Positions 1 through 12,201 are shown, counted from the first letter of the stretch. The stretch is DNA of 64,000 nt from Caecitellus pseudoparvulus (GCA_965644315.1 CBFFRQ010000019.1:186001-250000), one strand, 5' to 3'. Numbers and translations: made by a program. Notes: generated by a model not told the origin, from the sequence alone.

Positions 1-950
1 GTGTACTGGATTTCACCAAGCTCGCTTCCACATGCAGTGAGACATCGTTTAGCACGCTGGTGAAGCCTGTGGTGGCTCGGAGCCCTCCACACCTACCCGC
101 GTATGCAAACCTTTCGGCGAGTGTTTCTCGGTCAAGGGGGGGGGCTGAGACCGCTGAGTTGTTGCTTTCCATGGGCATTGCGCGATCACAGGCTTCCTTT
201 GCCTCAGGGGCGGGCTTCAAGGGCTTCCAGGTGCTGCGAGGGGAGGCGGCAGTGTACGCGTACCCCAACGCGAAGACGTCGCGATGGGACACGTGTGCCC
301 TGGAGGGGATCTTGACGGCTATGGGAGGGGGCTTACTGAATGCGCAAGCAGGGGGGGGAGGCGGCAACCGCGCTCCGCACAAGTATTTGTACGCTTTCGT
401 CGATCCGAGAGTTAGGGACAGCCAAGTGACGGAGAACAAGCATGGTGTGTTTGCATCACAGTTCCCGGCGCTTGCGACCTGGACCATGCAGAATGCTGTG
501 CATGCGCGCTTGTTGGCTGAGAGCATTTGGGCGGGCCGTGCCACATGTCCGCCCATCACGCCCGCCGAGGTGGATGGCATGGTGCGGAGGGCGGTTGCAG
601 ATGGCGAGGGGGGCGATGCAGCTGGTAGTGAGCTTTTGCAGTCCCCCTCCACACCCCATGTGGTGGCATACGAGGTCTTGCCTGCGTTCACGCCCCCAGA
701 GTCCCCCAGGCCCATGCGGGCTTTCAACCTTCGCCTGCACTGGAGCCCCGACGCATCACATCGAGCGACGCCCCCACCCGCCACCCCCGCATTTCCGAGC
801 TGTGTGTCTGCGTCTGTTAGCATGTGGAAGCGTGTGGCTCTGCACACAGGCTCAGATTCGACCGTGCTGCCAACCACACTTACCCTTACCATGCCAGCGG
901 AGCGACCCATTGAGCCGACTGCCAAACGGGCACGCTGCAACCATGCGTGA
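1..950 (+). CDS. 3'(2'),5'-bisphosphate nucleotidase / inositol phosphatase family, 3' part
   Basis: The reading frame is open from base 3 and stops with TGA at 948-950; the N-terminal half lies before the window. The family is a Mg2+-dependent, Li+-sensitive phosphatase that removes phosphate from PAP (3'-phosphoadenosine 5'-phosphate) or inositol phosphates. The visible part is the C-terminal half: 'SVSRSRGG' is followed by 'GAGFKGFQVLRGEAAVYAYP' and 'SRWDTCALEGILTAMGG'. These match the substrate-side G-x-G...K and the W-D-x-C-A-x-E signature of BPNT1-like enzymes. 'NKHGVFAS' corresponds to the family's C-terminal strand. The tail after about 210 residues is Pro/Ser-rich and not conserved. 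Whether it acts on PAP or on an inositol phosphate cannot be decided from this part. It converges on the next gene with only 39 bp between stop codons. Confidence 0.8.
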   Translation, partial: VLDFTKLASTCSETSFSTLVKPVVARSPPHLPAYANLSASVSRSRGGAETAELLLSMGIARSQASFASGAGFKGFQVLRGEAAVYAYPNAKTSRWDTCALEGILTAMGGGLLNAQAGGGGGNRAPHKYLYAFVDPRVRDSQVTENKHGVFASQFPALATWTMQNAVHARLLAESIWAGRATCPPITPAEVDGMVRRAVADGEGGDAAGSELLQSPSTPHVVAYEVLPAFTPPESPRPMRAFNLRLHWSPDASHRATPPPATPAFPSCVSASVSMWKRVALHTGSDSTVLPTTLTLTMPAERPIEPTAKRARCNHA

Positions 951-989
951 GGCAGCTGGGGCGTGCATTCAAGCGAGTCAGAGAGAATA

Positions 990-3900
990 TCAAGTTGACT
1001 GACTTGAAGGCATGGGAAGCTGCAGTATGCTCGCCTTCTGCAAGCGCCGCACGTGTCCCCAAACTCCAAATGAAGCCTCTGACAGCCGCTTCGGGTTGCC
1101 GCACTCGGCTTCTGCGCTGCGGGTCAAGGCGGCCTGCACAAGGGTAGGTGGCACAAACAGGCCCACCTCTGAAGCTGGCAAGTGGCCTCCCCAGATCCCC
1201 ATCGTGTGCAAGAAGACGGCACACCTAAGAGCTGGAGCCTTTGTCGAGGGAGAGCCGGCCAAGCTGTGCAGGAGCCCGAAAGCTGAGAGTTGCAGGCACC
1301 GCCGGAGCCATGTGATGTGCCCGTGTGGAGCAGCTGCTCGTCCAGACGGTGTGTTTGCGGAGGGGTGCACAACATGGTACATGCTGTGCAGCAAGCTGTG
1401 CACTGCACAAGGCACCACGTCGGCAGAGTTGCTCCAGGCTCCAAAGGTGGGTGAGTACTGCGCCCCCTTCCACCAATTGTTGTGTTCAGGGCTGCCAACA
1501 CAGACTGCCAGTAGGATCGGCAAGTGGGACCAGATATCACGAGCCGCAGAGGCACCCGCATCGTGTCCACCTCCAGCCTCACGCAATGCGGCCTGCAAAG
1601 CTGAGTCGGACAGGCAGGCTGCACCACCAGGAGCGTCAAAGCCAGGTGCTGTGCCTACAGCTGCCCTTGAAACGGCTCCGGCCTTGACAAGGTCCCCTAG
1701 CAGGATTGCAGACTTATGGACTGCTGCTCCGTTGGCAACAACCTGCGATGTGGCCGACGTCGGTGCTGGGACATGTGCAGAGGACTCGTTGCCCGCTGCA
1801 ACGCCAGCGGACGCAGCAACACTGCACCAGGTGTCCAGCGCTGGCAAATGCACTCGCCCAGAGACGCTTGCTCCGCCCCCCGGAACGACTCCTGTGTGCA
1901 CGTCTTGTCCAGGTTGCAAGAGACCCCAGGCGGTTCGAAGCACCGCAAGCCCAGCGGAAGGAGCTGCACCTCGCGCTGCCGCTTCCTGCATGCTTGCAGC
2001 CCCAACTGCCTCGCCCAGCAGACGCCTGAGTGTCAACGCGTGGCCAATGGTCACGATCAAAGACGACGCACGATGCAGTTTCACGTGCTCCATGGATCGG
2101 AGCAGTTCGTCCCAGCACTGGAAGACGGTGGGCGCTGCGGTTGCGGGGCCAGCGCCAGGTGTTGCTTGTGACAGACTGCTAGGGCCAGGGGACTCTATAC
2201 TCGCAGCCAACGCAGCCAGTGGAGTCTTCAACACTGTTAGAAGGGCCTTCAGGTCCTTGACACACTCTGCAATCACTCCCAACAAAGAAGAAGACACGAC
2301 ACGCCAGCCACGAACACCCAACAAGCTCCCCAAGTGGAGCAAGTGGTGCCTCGTCACGGGGAGGGTGGCATTGCAGAAGCGGGCACGCTTGAGGTCGCCG
2401 AAGGGGGAAGGAATGTACTCCCCGCCATTCAAGGAGCTGAAAATGATTGGAGGGGAAGTGGCGACGTTCTTGGAGGCGGCGCCAGCATCGGCACCAGGCG
2501 CCACGCCCACCACACGCTCTACAAAGTGTTTCCACTGCACAGCTACATGGGCTGCGTAAGCCTCGCCAAGGCTGCCTTCTTCAACTTCACCGCATGGAGT
2601 GCGTGGCGTTGCACCAAGTGGAAGCCCCACCGCTGCCGAGATTGCTGCAGACCGCCCGGCACTGGAACGGTCGCTTGGCCCGCGCTCCGGCTCAGAAAGC
2701 AGGGAACCTGTGCTGGAGCCGCGCTCTCCCTCCACTTCCACCAGTTCTTCCACCAAGACTGCGCGAACAAGCTCAGAGGTGTCGATGCCCATGGCGCCAA
2801 TGCTCTCCACGGCAGCAACAAGCAAGCCAACAGTTGTCGCCGATGAGGCGGGGGGGTGTATGCCAACTGCCGCGGCGCCCGAGCCTCGCCCTCCCCAATC
2901 TCCCAACGGCCCAGCAGCTGCAATGTCTACTGTGCCTCCAGCCCCTGCAGCTAGTGCGGCCGCCACCGGGGAGATGCCTGCGCCAGAGGGGGCACCCATG
3001 CCTGACGCCCTCCGCACTGTGCCGGCGAGTGCTGCTCCCGTATCAGCGATGGACATTCGGCGGCCCCCTGTAAGCGGGCCTTGGCTGCCAGCCGAAGCAC
3101 CCAAGCGAGAGAGCGCCCGAATGCCGTCTCGTAGCGCAATGGCAAGCGCAGCTCGCAGGAAGGCCGGAGCTTGCAGCTCCGTGTTGAACACTTTGAAGCT
3201 TCCGAGGGAAATCGCGCCCCGGACCAGGGCATATGCCGTGCGCCGGGCCTGAAGTAAGGAAGGCAGACCCTCTCGCCGAGCATGCCGGGCCGTGCCAAAG
3301 TCCAGTCCCTCCTGCAGCTGGGAGTCGCTTGGAGGGGTCGTATCCAGCCCGTAGCCAGGGATACTCTCTACCCCAGGAGGCACACCCATGTGGGTGGTGG
3401 CCTTCATGGTTGCAGCAGAGAAAAGCGACACGTTAGCAGTGCCAGGCCCCAACACCACGGTTCCCCGGCCGCGACCTGGCGCTGCCCGTGCCGCTTCCGC
3501 CTCAGCCTCCGCTGCAGCCAGCGTGACCCACCTTCTCAAGCTTCCCTCCAAGCTGGCTTTGCCCTCTGCAAGCCCACTCCACCTTGCCAGCGTGTGCACT
3601 GCCCAACGCATGTGCGCGGCTAGTTCGCCCATCCACTCATGCTGTACCAGCGTAGCTGCCGCGTGGCCGATGGTGGCATGTTCGCCAGATCGCACCCCGT
3701 GCGCGTTCAGGGGGGCATCAGCCAGTGCCATGACAGCGTGCACTGCAGCACCCGGCAGGGCCCCAGGCGTGGGGAGGCGGAATGTGCGACGCAGAGACTC
3801 GCGCAACACGTCCTGAAACCACCACAATTCTGCCAAGGAGCCCTGGCGAACCAGAACTTGTTCCAGCGACGGGCTGTCTGCAGCCCAAGACGCCAGCTCG

Positions 3901-5789
3901 ACAGCGTGACTGGCCAGGGCTAGAGCGGCGTCAGCCTTGGCGTTGGAGTCAGCTTTGCTCTCTGCACCTGGCCCCGTCTGGCTGACTGCCGTTGAAGTGC
4001 GCACGGTGCTGTAGTGCAGCTGCACCCGCTGCAAGAGCACTCGAGCAGAGGAGAGGGGCGACGTCTGGCTGCCAGCTCCAGAGGACGAACCTGCTGCTGC
4101 AAGGATGTCATGCAGGGCCCAGAAACTTGGCATGGGGTGCGCAGGGGCAAAGGCAGACGCGTCAATGGCGGCTAAGAGCTCCTGCAGACCGGGGCAGAGC
4201 GTCTCTCGCAGGTACTGCGCAAAGTACTGCGTAATCAGGCTCGAGTGGCGGCGAACAAGCGCAGATATGGCAGCCACCTGCCCCACCAGCACAGCCAAGT
4301 GGTCATCTTCGTACTCATCAGCGGTCCACAACTCATGCGAAGATGTGGATAGAGTGAAGACTGCCGCCGCTTTCTTTGGCCCGCGCCCAGAATGCTGCGC
4401 CAGCCACACTGCCTCGCCTCGAGCAGCCCCGAGGAAAGCCCACACTATGGGCAACTTTGGGCCCAGCAGACCTGGCGCAGAGCGCAGCAGCTCATACAGC
4501 CGCTGGCCTTCTTGCCGGAGCATGAGCCGCGCGAAAGCATGGGCCCGGCCGGCGGTCACCACAGCGGCTTTCTTGTGCTCTTTCAGGCGAGCCAGTGTGA
4601 TCTCGAAAGGGGGCTCCTTCAGTGCCGCAGTCACGCTTTGAGCTTGAGGGGACTGGGCTTCCGAGAGGTACTTCAAGTGGGCGGCCCACTCCTCATGCTG
4701 GAACAGGAAAACGTCCCTGAAGAGACAGATCAAGTAGTCAGCCTGCAACACGCTGTGTAACATGCCTGGCAGGGCGGAGCACTTGCCTTGGGACCGCACA
4801 AGGGCCACATGTGGCAAGCAAAGCAGCAGCACCACGCTCACAGCATCCCACACTCTGTGGTATTCCCCGACGGCAGCATGCTGAGCATCCACAGCCAGCG
4901 CATCCAAGGGCTTCCCCGTGCGAGCACCAATGTCACCAAGGGGGTCGAAAAGGAAGCGCCCCTTGCCGTGGAACAGCACCCGCTCCGCTGAAGTCAGCTG
5001 AAGGTACGTTGAGCAGGCACCTTGCAGGAGCAGCGTGCCCAGCGGCGCGACGTCCAGAGATGCTGCCACTGTGGCCCCTCCTGGTGCGCAAAGGTCGTTG
5101 ATGAGAGTGGCGAGGGGGGCATGAGCAGGGTCTTGCCGTTCTTGCGTTGTCCAGTGCACCACAGCGTGCAGCCCCGCCAACGCCTGCGCGTCCCCGGCCG
5201 CGCACCACCGCGCCAGGAGGTGCAACACTCTCCAGTGCAAGGCAGCCAGCTCGAGGACGTGAAGTGTGAAAGAGCGGCGCCCGCTTATCTGAGGGCATGC
5301 AGCAGTACGAAGCAAGCGTGAAGACACAGAAAAGCCGGCGCTTCGCGGGCACACACCGTCAAGTGCATGAGCTCTGTGGCCAGCTCAGCGAAGAGGGCCT
5401 TGACCTCTCCCCGGAGAGCGACGACAGACTGCAGCGTGCTCATAAAGGATGTCATTGATGGCAAGATACTGTAGTCCGCCGCCTTGAGCGCCGCCAAGTC
5501 CTTCGCATGTCCCTGCAAGGTGTGGCAGTGTGAGCAGTGTGCTGGTTGCACGCGACACACCCAGCGTTGGTCACCAGCGCACCTTCTCCAGAGCCTCTGT
5601 GTCCAAGCTCTCAGTGCAGTGTTTCTGCACAAACTTCCTGATACCAGAAATGTCGCTGCGGGTCAAGGCCTCAGGACGCCTTGAGGCGTCTTGGAGCTGT
5701 TCATAGTCGAGGTACAGGCATGTTGCCACGCCGCGAGCCTCGTCAAGCAACACCTCCACCCGCTCAGCCGTTGCTTGAGCGTCCGCCAT
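990..5789 (-). CDS. NAP1: NAP1/NCKAP1 (HEM family) subunit of the SCAR/WAVE complex
   Basis: Three exons: 5789..5583, 5512..5357 and 5288..990, with introns of 70 and 68 nt (donors GTGCGC and GTGTGT), all phase 0; about 1553 aa. HEM proteins are all-helical scaffolds that, with Sra1/PIR121, hold SCAR/WAVE and pass Rac signals to Arp2/3 actin nucleation at membranes. Family landmarks include 'LFRDVFLFQHEEW' near residue 320, a 'GRAHAFARLMLRQEGQRL' helix, 'RQGSLAELWWFQDVLRESLRRTF', and 'ISLGSFKVFN' in the C-terminal half. The family is usually about 1100-1400 aa; the excess is Gly/Ala/Ser-rich linker. The first in-frame ATG is at 5789. The frame stays open upstream to about 5870 with conserved-looking sequence but no ATG, so a longer start or extra exon is possible. 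The TOM1-like gene ends only 98 bp upstream. Confidence 0.82.
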
Positions 5790-5887
5790 GTCGACCGACA
5801 CCAATTTCAGCCACGACTCCACACTCGCCAGAAACCTATGCTTTTTCAGTTGAATTGTTGGCGCACGCACAGGTTGGCGCTGGAAGC

Positions 5888-7546
5888 CTACTTGGACCCC
5901 TCGAGCAATGCGTCGACTTCTGCGAGCACATCAACGTCAGCAGAGCTCTCTGTGGAGTCAAGCGAGTCGCCATCGTCTGTTGGGGTGCTCTCCGCAGCGG
6001 CAGCCTGGGAGCCAGGTGCGCTTTCCGTGGACTGCGCGACGCCCGCCGCCTCCTCGAACGGATCAGGGCTCGCCTCAGCTGGTGGTGCAGTCGAAGCCGA
6101 GGGTGCTGGGGCAGTACTGGACGAAGCTACCCCAGCAAAGAAATCATCTTCGTCAGTTTCACCAGCCTGAGAAGCTTGCTGGGGAGAGGGTGCAGGGGCA
6201 GGCTCTGGTGCCAGCTGAGCCTGTGGAACGGCTGGGGGAGCTGCGGCTGCCGCTGCCTGCTGGCCTGCCGTGGCAGAGGAAGGTGCGGGGGGTGGAGTGG
6301 CAGTGCTCATTTCACTGGCCCACTGCCCTCCCCCGCCCTGCGTTGGCACAGGGGCTGCCGTGCTCCCCAACCCCAGCAGATCCCCGTCCCCCCCACCCTG
6401 CGGGCTGCCGGAGCTCGGGTCCTCGCCTCCGCCGACTGCGGCTGCGGGGGGTCCCGATGCCAAGTCACTGACATCGAAATTAGCCATGGTGTACCCAGCA
6501 GGAACCTCAGCCAGGCCAGATCGAACCTTGGCAGCGTTGATTACGCGCGCCACCGGCTCATTGAGTGTCAACACTTTGTCGAAGGCTTCCCCCTGAAGCA
6601 AGCCCCTTGAACCAGCCTCCAGCAGTAGAGACAGGCGAGGGTGACACTGCTCGACAAAATCCAGCAAGTCAAGGAAGGTGTCGTCGGAGAGCAAGTCGCC
6701 AACTTCCTCTCGGCTCACGGACTGCGCCAGCTCACCGACTCGTGTCTCCAACACGGACAAGTGCTGCAGGAGCGCTGTGTGTTCACCTTCAATAGAAGAT
6801 TCAGGCTGAGTGCCTTGGCTTTCTGGTCTCTGTAGGCCTGGAGGGGCTGTGGAGTGACTGGGTGTTGGGGTGGGATCAGAACCAGATGGCTGGCCTGGAA
6901 TAGGTGTGAACAGCGGCTCTACATCACGGTCGTGCTTCACTGGGAAAGACATGCCCTGCTGGGCGAGAGTTTTATAATACGTGCGGAAGATGGGCATCGA
7001 AGAGCGCAGCTGTGCTTCACACCCAAGTTGCTGCACAAGTGCCAGCGCCTGCTCTGCCACACCAGAGCCACCCTGTGCCGGAGGAAGCGCTGCGCGGTGC
7101 CGCGGCACAACCGGAGGGCGGGGCAGGACTCACTGTTGTAGCCTTGCCCGCAAGAACTTCCATGAAACTGTCACTTGCGATGGCTGCGTGGAAGTTCGTG
7201 TTTTCGTTCTTCACACAGGCTTGGAGAAGCTGCGGGGGGAGTTGGCGGGGTGCGAGGAGCGCAAGGCGCCATTGACTCGCACTCCGCACGAACCTGGAGC
7301 GAAAGGCTCTGGACATGCTCGTCGGGATTCTGGAGTCTTTCCTTGACCGCCGTGATAACGCTTCCGATGCTGCGGCAAGGGCCCAGGGAACCAGGTGGCA
7401 TCCTCGCGTTTCCCGCACGTTTCACCCTCGACGCACTTTGCCTGGCTGCCGTTGATGTGATCAATCACCTCAAACACAGCACCATAATCGATTTCGGCCG
7501 ACTCCCCCGATGTTGCCCGAGTCACAGCTTCGCTTGGGAAAGCCAT
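5888..7546 (-). CDS. TOM1/GGA-like VHS-GAT domain protein
   Basis: Four exons: 7546..7437, 7369..7294, 7229..7134 and 7072..5888 (introns 67, 64 and 61 nt; donors GTGCGT, GTTCGT, GTGAGT); 488 aa. These proteins bind ubiquitinated cargo on endosomes or the TGN. The VHS domain spans about residues 1-140: 'AEIDYGAVFEVIDHINGSQA' continues across the first splice into 'NIGSVITAVKERLQNPDEHV', then 'LLQACVKNENTNFH', and ends 'MPIFRTYYKTLAQQGMSFP'. A GAT-like helical region lies around 190-290 ('LLSDDTFLDLLDFVEQCHPR', 'TLNEPVARV'). The last 170 residues are low-complexity Pro/Ala/Gln. They contain short acidic D/F patches such as 'DEDDFFAG' and 'DPFEEA', which could serve as clathrin or adaptor motifs. 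The start is the ATG opening the VHS domain. Confidence 0.85.
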
Positions 7547-8002
7547 CCTGCCTGAACGCTGAGTCAGGCAGTATGTATAGCTGGCTCACCTGGCAACACT
7601 GGGCAGCACACCACCCTGTCGCCCTAGCGCAGTCCGAAGTGGGCCGTAAACGGCGCAAGAGTTCTTGGGCTAAACCCTGGACATGAGATTCAATATGCAA
7701 GCAATACGGTTGTGGTTCATAGAGGGGCTGGCAGAGGAGGAGGCTTCCGCTTCTGACGGGCAAAGTGTGCGGCATCGCTGGCGGCTTCCATCCCGCTTCG
7801 CTCCTCATTAGACAAGGTGAAAAGCGCGGTTCAATGTGGGAAGTCATGCGGCTGCATCTCTTCTCAGCGAAATACGTAGTGCGCCCGTTGTGGCCGACAG
7901 ACCCAAGGCCCAATCACGGTGTCTGCATTGTGTGCCAACGTTCACCACCGCAAGACGACGCAAGCTTGAAGCAGCCTGCCGGGACGAGGGATGGTGTCAA
8001 CC
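7547..8002. other. Gap between two minus-strand genes, no gene seen
   Basis: The 456 bp hold the upstream region of the VHS-GAT gene and the downstream region of the carrier gene. The short ORFs on both strands have no recognisable product and no usable splice pattern. I see no tRNA fold or repeat. Confidence 0.6.
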
Positions 8003-9307
8003 TCAGTCAAACTGGTTGAGCCACTTCATGCCAAGTTCTGCGTACAACATGGCACGCGAAGCAGAGCGTGTGCCGAGGCAGACAATGCCCAGGCGACAGC
8101 GAAGACGCACCGTAGGCCACGAAAGTGACGCCGTTTGCAGGTGCTGCGCGAGCCATGCAAGGGGCCATACCACGGAAAAATCCAGCCACACCTTCCTCCG
8201 CCAGGATGACTTGGGCAGAGCGCCAAATCTGCAGTGCATGTGAAGCGAGCTGGGTGCACTTCGAGAGGCGCTGAGCGGCGGCGTGCAGGCACACGTACGT
8301 TGGGATACTTGCGCTGGCCCGTCAGTGCATCGGCCTGCATCTTGGACTTGATGACGTCGAGGGGGTAGGCCGGAATCCACATGCCGAAGCCGGCCGCGGA
8401 GCCAGCTGCAAGGTAGTGCCCCACGTGCAAGTTCTCCTCACCTTGTGCAGCGGCAAACCGGCGCTTCACGATCTCGTAGGCACCGAAGTACCCAGCGTAG
8501 CCGATGATCTCTCGCCACATAGTAGCACTTGTGCCCTGATACAGTCCTCGGAAGCCATACGTCTTAAAGATCTGCCGGAAAGCGTCAATGCTGCCGTTGT
8601 ACGCTGGACCCGCCGCCGCCGAGAAGGCTCGAGCACCGGGAGGTGTGGAGACTGCCGCGCCTGCTGTGGCGCCGGGAGGAGATGGCCCTGAACCTTGCAG
8701 CTGCATGCGGATGCGAACGTGCTCGACAGGCGAAGAGACCGTGCCGGCCGACATGCCAGCAAGGCTGCCGCAAGCAGCCACTTCGCTGACAGACAACTCC
8801 GTGCTCTGCCCAGCAGCCTTGTGGCGGGCCACCAAGGCGCGCTTTGCCGCTTCGAGCACTCCAAACTGAATGCTCACCATGAAGCCCACTCCGATTAGGG
8901 GGGATACAGTGCCTGCGGGGCGGGGCAACAGAGGAAGCGTGAGCTGGATTCAAACGCAGAACTTCTGGAGAGGCGCCGCCGCAGGCAACTGCCTGTCGTA
9001 CCCTTGTAGAAGGTGCTCAGGCCTTCCGCAGCCGTCTTGCGGACACAGTCCATAGTCCCCGTATACGTGGGGTTCGTGCGGGACTGGCACTGTAGACGGA
9101 CCTGAGCCGCGCAAGAAAGCGGATCGCAAGCAGGGTGCGGAAAATGGCCAGCGCCAAGCAGGCAGCAATGCTTCGCACTTTGACGGTGTCAAATGGCTGG
9201 GCAGCCATAACCTGGGCCCAGCCTCCAACAGTTCCAGCCATCAAGTCCTTGGCCACTGCCCAAGTCCCGCTGGGGGGCTCATTCTCGATCGCTTCGATGG
9301 CTGCCAT
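8003..9307 (-). CDS. Mitochondrial carrier (SLC25) family, carnitine/acylcarnitine- or basic amino acid-type
   Basis: Five exons: 9307..9179, 9101..9002, 8912..8299, 8228..8111 and 8037..8003 (introns 77, 89, 70 and 73 nt; donors GTGCGA, GTACGA, GTACGT, GTGCGT); 331 aa. It should be a six-helix exchanger of the inner mitochondrial membrane. All three carrier repeats are present with their Px[DE]xx[KR] signatures: 'QPFDTVKVRLQ', 'SPVEHVRIRMQ' and 'YPLDVIKSKMQ'. The acidic residue in repeat 2 (E) with R fits the CAC/BOU/ORC branch rather than ADP/ATP carriers. The last exon codes only 'LGMKWLNQFD' and restores the normal carrier C-terminus, which supports the final splice. The substrate cannot be fixed from sequence. 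A 308-bp gap without a gene separates it from the next start upstream. Confidence 0.87.
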
Positions 9308-9615
9308 GCTTCGCACAGAACCACTGGTGCAGTGTTGCAGCGAGCTTCGAACAGGCAAAATTGGCGCGGAAGGGCGGTGAGAGACATAGAACAATGGTCG
9401 CAGTTCAGGCACAGTGTAGAGGGAATTTTACCCGCTCTATCGCAGCGGCTGCGGAGCACGACCACCCTGCGCAATGCAGGGTTCCACTTTCAACCAACCA
9501 TCTTGAGGAGGGCTGCACGTGCCCAGCAACGCAAGGGCCTGCATTGACCATCTTGCTGCACACGACCAGCACCATTCGTGCGACCATTTTTCGAGACACC
9601 AGTCCCCCACACCCA

Positions 9616-11079
9616 TCACTCTGCCTTCAGCTCCAAAAGGCGCACACCTCGCTCATTCAGGCGTCCGAGCATGCGCTGCATGACATCAGAATGGTTGAAT
9701 GCGCTGCCTGGCGTCAGTACACCAGTAGTGGTGGGGTCTTCAGCGGGATAAATATCACCATCCTCCCCCAGGGCCCTTGCAGCTGCCACAACCATGGATG
9801 AGGTCGCAATGTACCCTGGCTCCGGTCCCCGCAACGAAAACAGCAAGCCTGCGTTGGGATGCACCTTGGAGCCCACACCGGCATCCGACGCATTGGTGTA
9901 CCCTTTCACGCGAAAGAGGCATTCAAACGTCGTCGCTGCGAGCTGCTCAGCTGTGGGCCCTTGGTGCGAAAACACTCCAAACGAAAACAGACCCGGGTAT
10001 GCCAGGAGCAGCTGCACTCCCCATGAAACCGAAGTGAGCGCTTGGAGCACCACACCGAAGAGCATGAACAGCAGCACATGGTACCACTCGGGGACAGAAA
10101 AGTACACGGCATACTGCAGCGGAGTCTCGCGCGGCTGGAACGCAGCGAGGTGCTGTTGAGTCCTGCGAACGACTGACGCATCTGCCCCTGGGAATGGCAG
10201 CACCCACCGCCCTGCATCTGCACTGTACCGGGGACCTTTTGAACGCTGCTGCTTGGCGCCGCGGTAGGCCACCTGGGTCGGCCAGCGCTTGGCCAGCTGC
10301 TTGCGAGTAGCCCTAAGGCTGCCCACGCTGGACATGCTGTGGACGAGGCTGTGCCAAGTCCCGTAGTGCACAGCCACCCCATGCCCATTCCCTGACACGC
10401 TCCAGGTGTGCTCAACTTCAGTGGCCACACTGCCAGGGAAGCGCTTTTCAAACTCCCGTGCAGCATATCGTGAAACCACGTCGGCAGGGATGCTGTCCAT
10501 GCCACACCCATGAACAATGCGAAGCCCCTTCTCCACAGCTGCGTCATGGAACTTCAGCTGGCTCAACTCCATGAACTCAGGCTCACCGGTGATGTCCACG
10601 TAGTGGCAGCCTCCCTCGATCGCCGCCTGGACAACAGCTTCGCCAAAAAAGCGAAAGGGACCAACACAGTTGATGAGCACAGCGACTGAGCAAGTCAAAG
10701 CACGCAAGCTCTCAGCACTTGAGACATCAGCCACCATGGGAAGGACTCCTGCAATAGCTTCCGCTCCGTGTTCCTCTCGGAGCTCTGCTGTCAGGGCTGC
10801 GGCGGGGCAGAGAGACGTGAAAGACCGTGTGCGGAAACTGGTTTGCTCTCCACGAACCCTGCAGCTTCTCCTGCGAGCGCGCGGCTAAAACAACGCTCGT
10901 CCCGGCAGGCAGGACGCTCATGAGTTCATGGGCGACTCGTCGGCCGGTGAAGCCCCTGGGAAACAAGCAAGTGGCGCAGGTGGTCAAGAAACGCAGGCAG
11001 ACGTGCAGGGACTCCTGCTCGCACACACAACTCACGTCGCTCCAAAAAGACCGTACACGCTACGTCCTTCGGCTGCCAT
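9616..11079 (-). CDS. Saccharopine dehydrogenase-like oxidoreductase (SCCPDH family)
   Basis: Three exons: 11079..11036, 10955..10858 and 10796..9616 (introns 80 and 61 nt; donors GTGAGT and GTTCGT); 440 aa, the usual family length. The N-terminal Rossmann motif is split by intron 1: 'LFGAT' + 'GFTGRRVAHEL' gives the GxTGFTG nucleotide-binding loop. 'SVAVLINCVGPFRFFGEAVV' and 'GCHYVDITGEPEFM' are strong family signatures, and 'GLRIVHGCGMDSIPADV' follows. A hydrophobic stretch around residues 270-310 ('YHVLLFMLFGVVLQAL') fits the membrane or lipid-droplet association known for SCCPDH proteins. The true substrate of this family is not established; the lysine-pathway name comes from fold similarity only. 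Confidence 0.88.
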
Positions 11080-11496
11080 GACGCGATCGTACTGTGGATT
11101 TAGACAGGATGCGAATTGCACAAAGCAAGCACGCAAGTTGATACACCGCACAGATTGTACCCTTTCACATGCATTGTCTGGGCTTGTCAGCTGGGCACAG
11201 CTCGCCACAAAGAGAACATACTCTGCAGCCTTGAGGTGCCTGCCTCGGCCCCCATAGCCGGGGAGCAAGCTCTGGCAGTGCTCCTTGCAGCAAGCCTTGC
11301 GTGCGGCCACTGGCACAAAAGCACCTGCACGCTCGCCTCCTTTCAGGCGCCGGTGGGAGTGCACGGGTCGGACAAAGCGACACGAGCACCGCCCTGAGAG
11401 CACCGTGTACTTAGTTTGCCTTGTCTGAACTTACTGCCCGTCCGAACCACGTGCCTCCCATGTGTTCCCCCACTCTCACAGAGCGCAGCCAGTACC
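11080..11496. other. Gap upstream of the SCCPDH-like gene, no gene seen
   Basis: The 417 bp contain the promoter side of the SCCPDH-like gene and the 3' flank of the small membrane protein gene. ORFs are short and unsupported. Confidence 0.6.
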
Positions 11497-11875
11497 TCAT
11501 CGCTCCTCGGGCCGCAGGAGCTTCAAGGTCTCGTCATCAAAGTTTCGCAGGGAGCTGCCCTTGTACACTCGGCGTTCCATGTCCCAGTCCTGTAAACAAC
11601 AGTGCCATTCTTGAGCGCGAGCGTGCAGGCGGCCAGTGTGTGCCAGGACTCACGGGGTCAGGGCCAGCGTCCTGGCTTCCTGTGTTCAAGTACATGCCCC
11701 GCTGAATTTGACTTCCAGTCAAAGGTTTCTCGCTGGTCAGCAAATTGTGGTTTTCGTTGCTCTTCCGAACAAGCAGTGGGATGGAGCCGAAGCCGCCGAC
11801 AAGGAGGACGAGGCCGACAACAGCTGGGACGTTGTTGCGCTTGCTCCCCATCGCACGGCGGTAGGCGCCACTCAT
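11497..11875 (-). CDS. Small conserved-looking single-pass membrane protein, function unknown
   Basis: Two exons: 11875..11654 and 11589..11497, with a 64-nt intron (donor GTGAGT, phase 0); 104 aa. After a short basic N-terminus ('YRRAMGSKRNN') comes one membrane segment, 'VPAVVGLVLLVGGFGSIPLL'. The rest is hydrophilic, with 'QRGMYLNTGSQDAGPDPDWD' continuous across the splice and a C-terminus ending 'LKLLRPEER'. The continuity of the 'GPDP|DWD' block argues that the splice is right. The size and topology resemble accessory or assembly proteins of the inner mitochondrial membrane, but I cannot assign a family with confidence. It lies head-to-head with the cyclophilin-like gene; the 326 bp between the two starts show no gene. 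Confidence 0.65.
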
Positions 11876-12201
11876 GTTGCCCGAACGTGTGTATGAAAGA
11901 ATGAATGTGGATGGCAAAGACAGGACCGTTGTGGGGGTCTGGGATTCACTAATTTTGCACAGGATTGGGTAGTGTTGTGCGGAAATTGGTGAGAGTGATG
12001 CGCGCAATCCCCCCCCCGAGCTGACGACGAGGCCCTTGAAGGAAACCGATTCCCATCGCACACCACAGTCCTGCACAATTGATCTTGCGGTGGAACCTGG
12101 CCTGGTGACTCTTTCAAGAACCCACGCGGTATCATCACCGCAACGCCACTTGCGTCATTGCGCCAGCCAGCACGCCGGGGATCAGCTGAAGCCTGACCGA
12201 C

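Noticed and set aside
1012-2559. 515-codon open frame on the plus strand, antisense to NAP1
   Set aside because: Starts in and reads opposite to a conserved HEM gene; the translation is Ser/Ala/Pro/Cys-rich with no domain. Long antisense ORFs are expected in GC-rich coding DNA.
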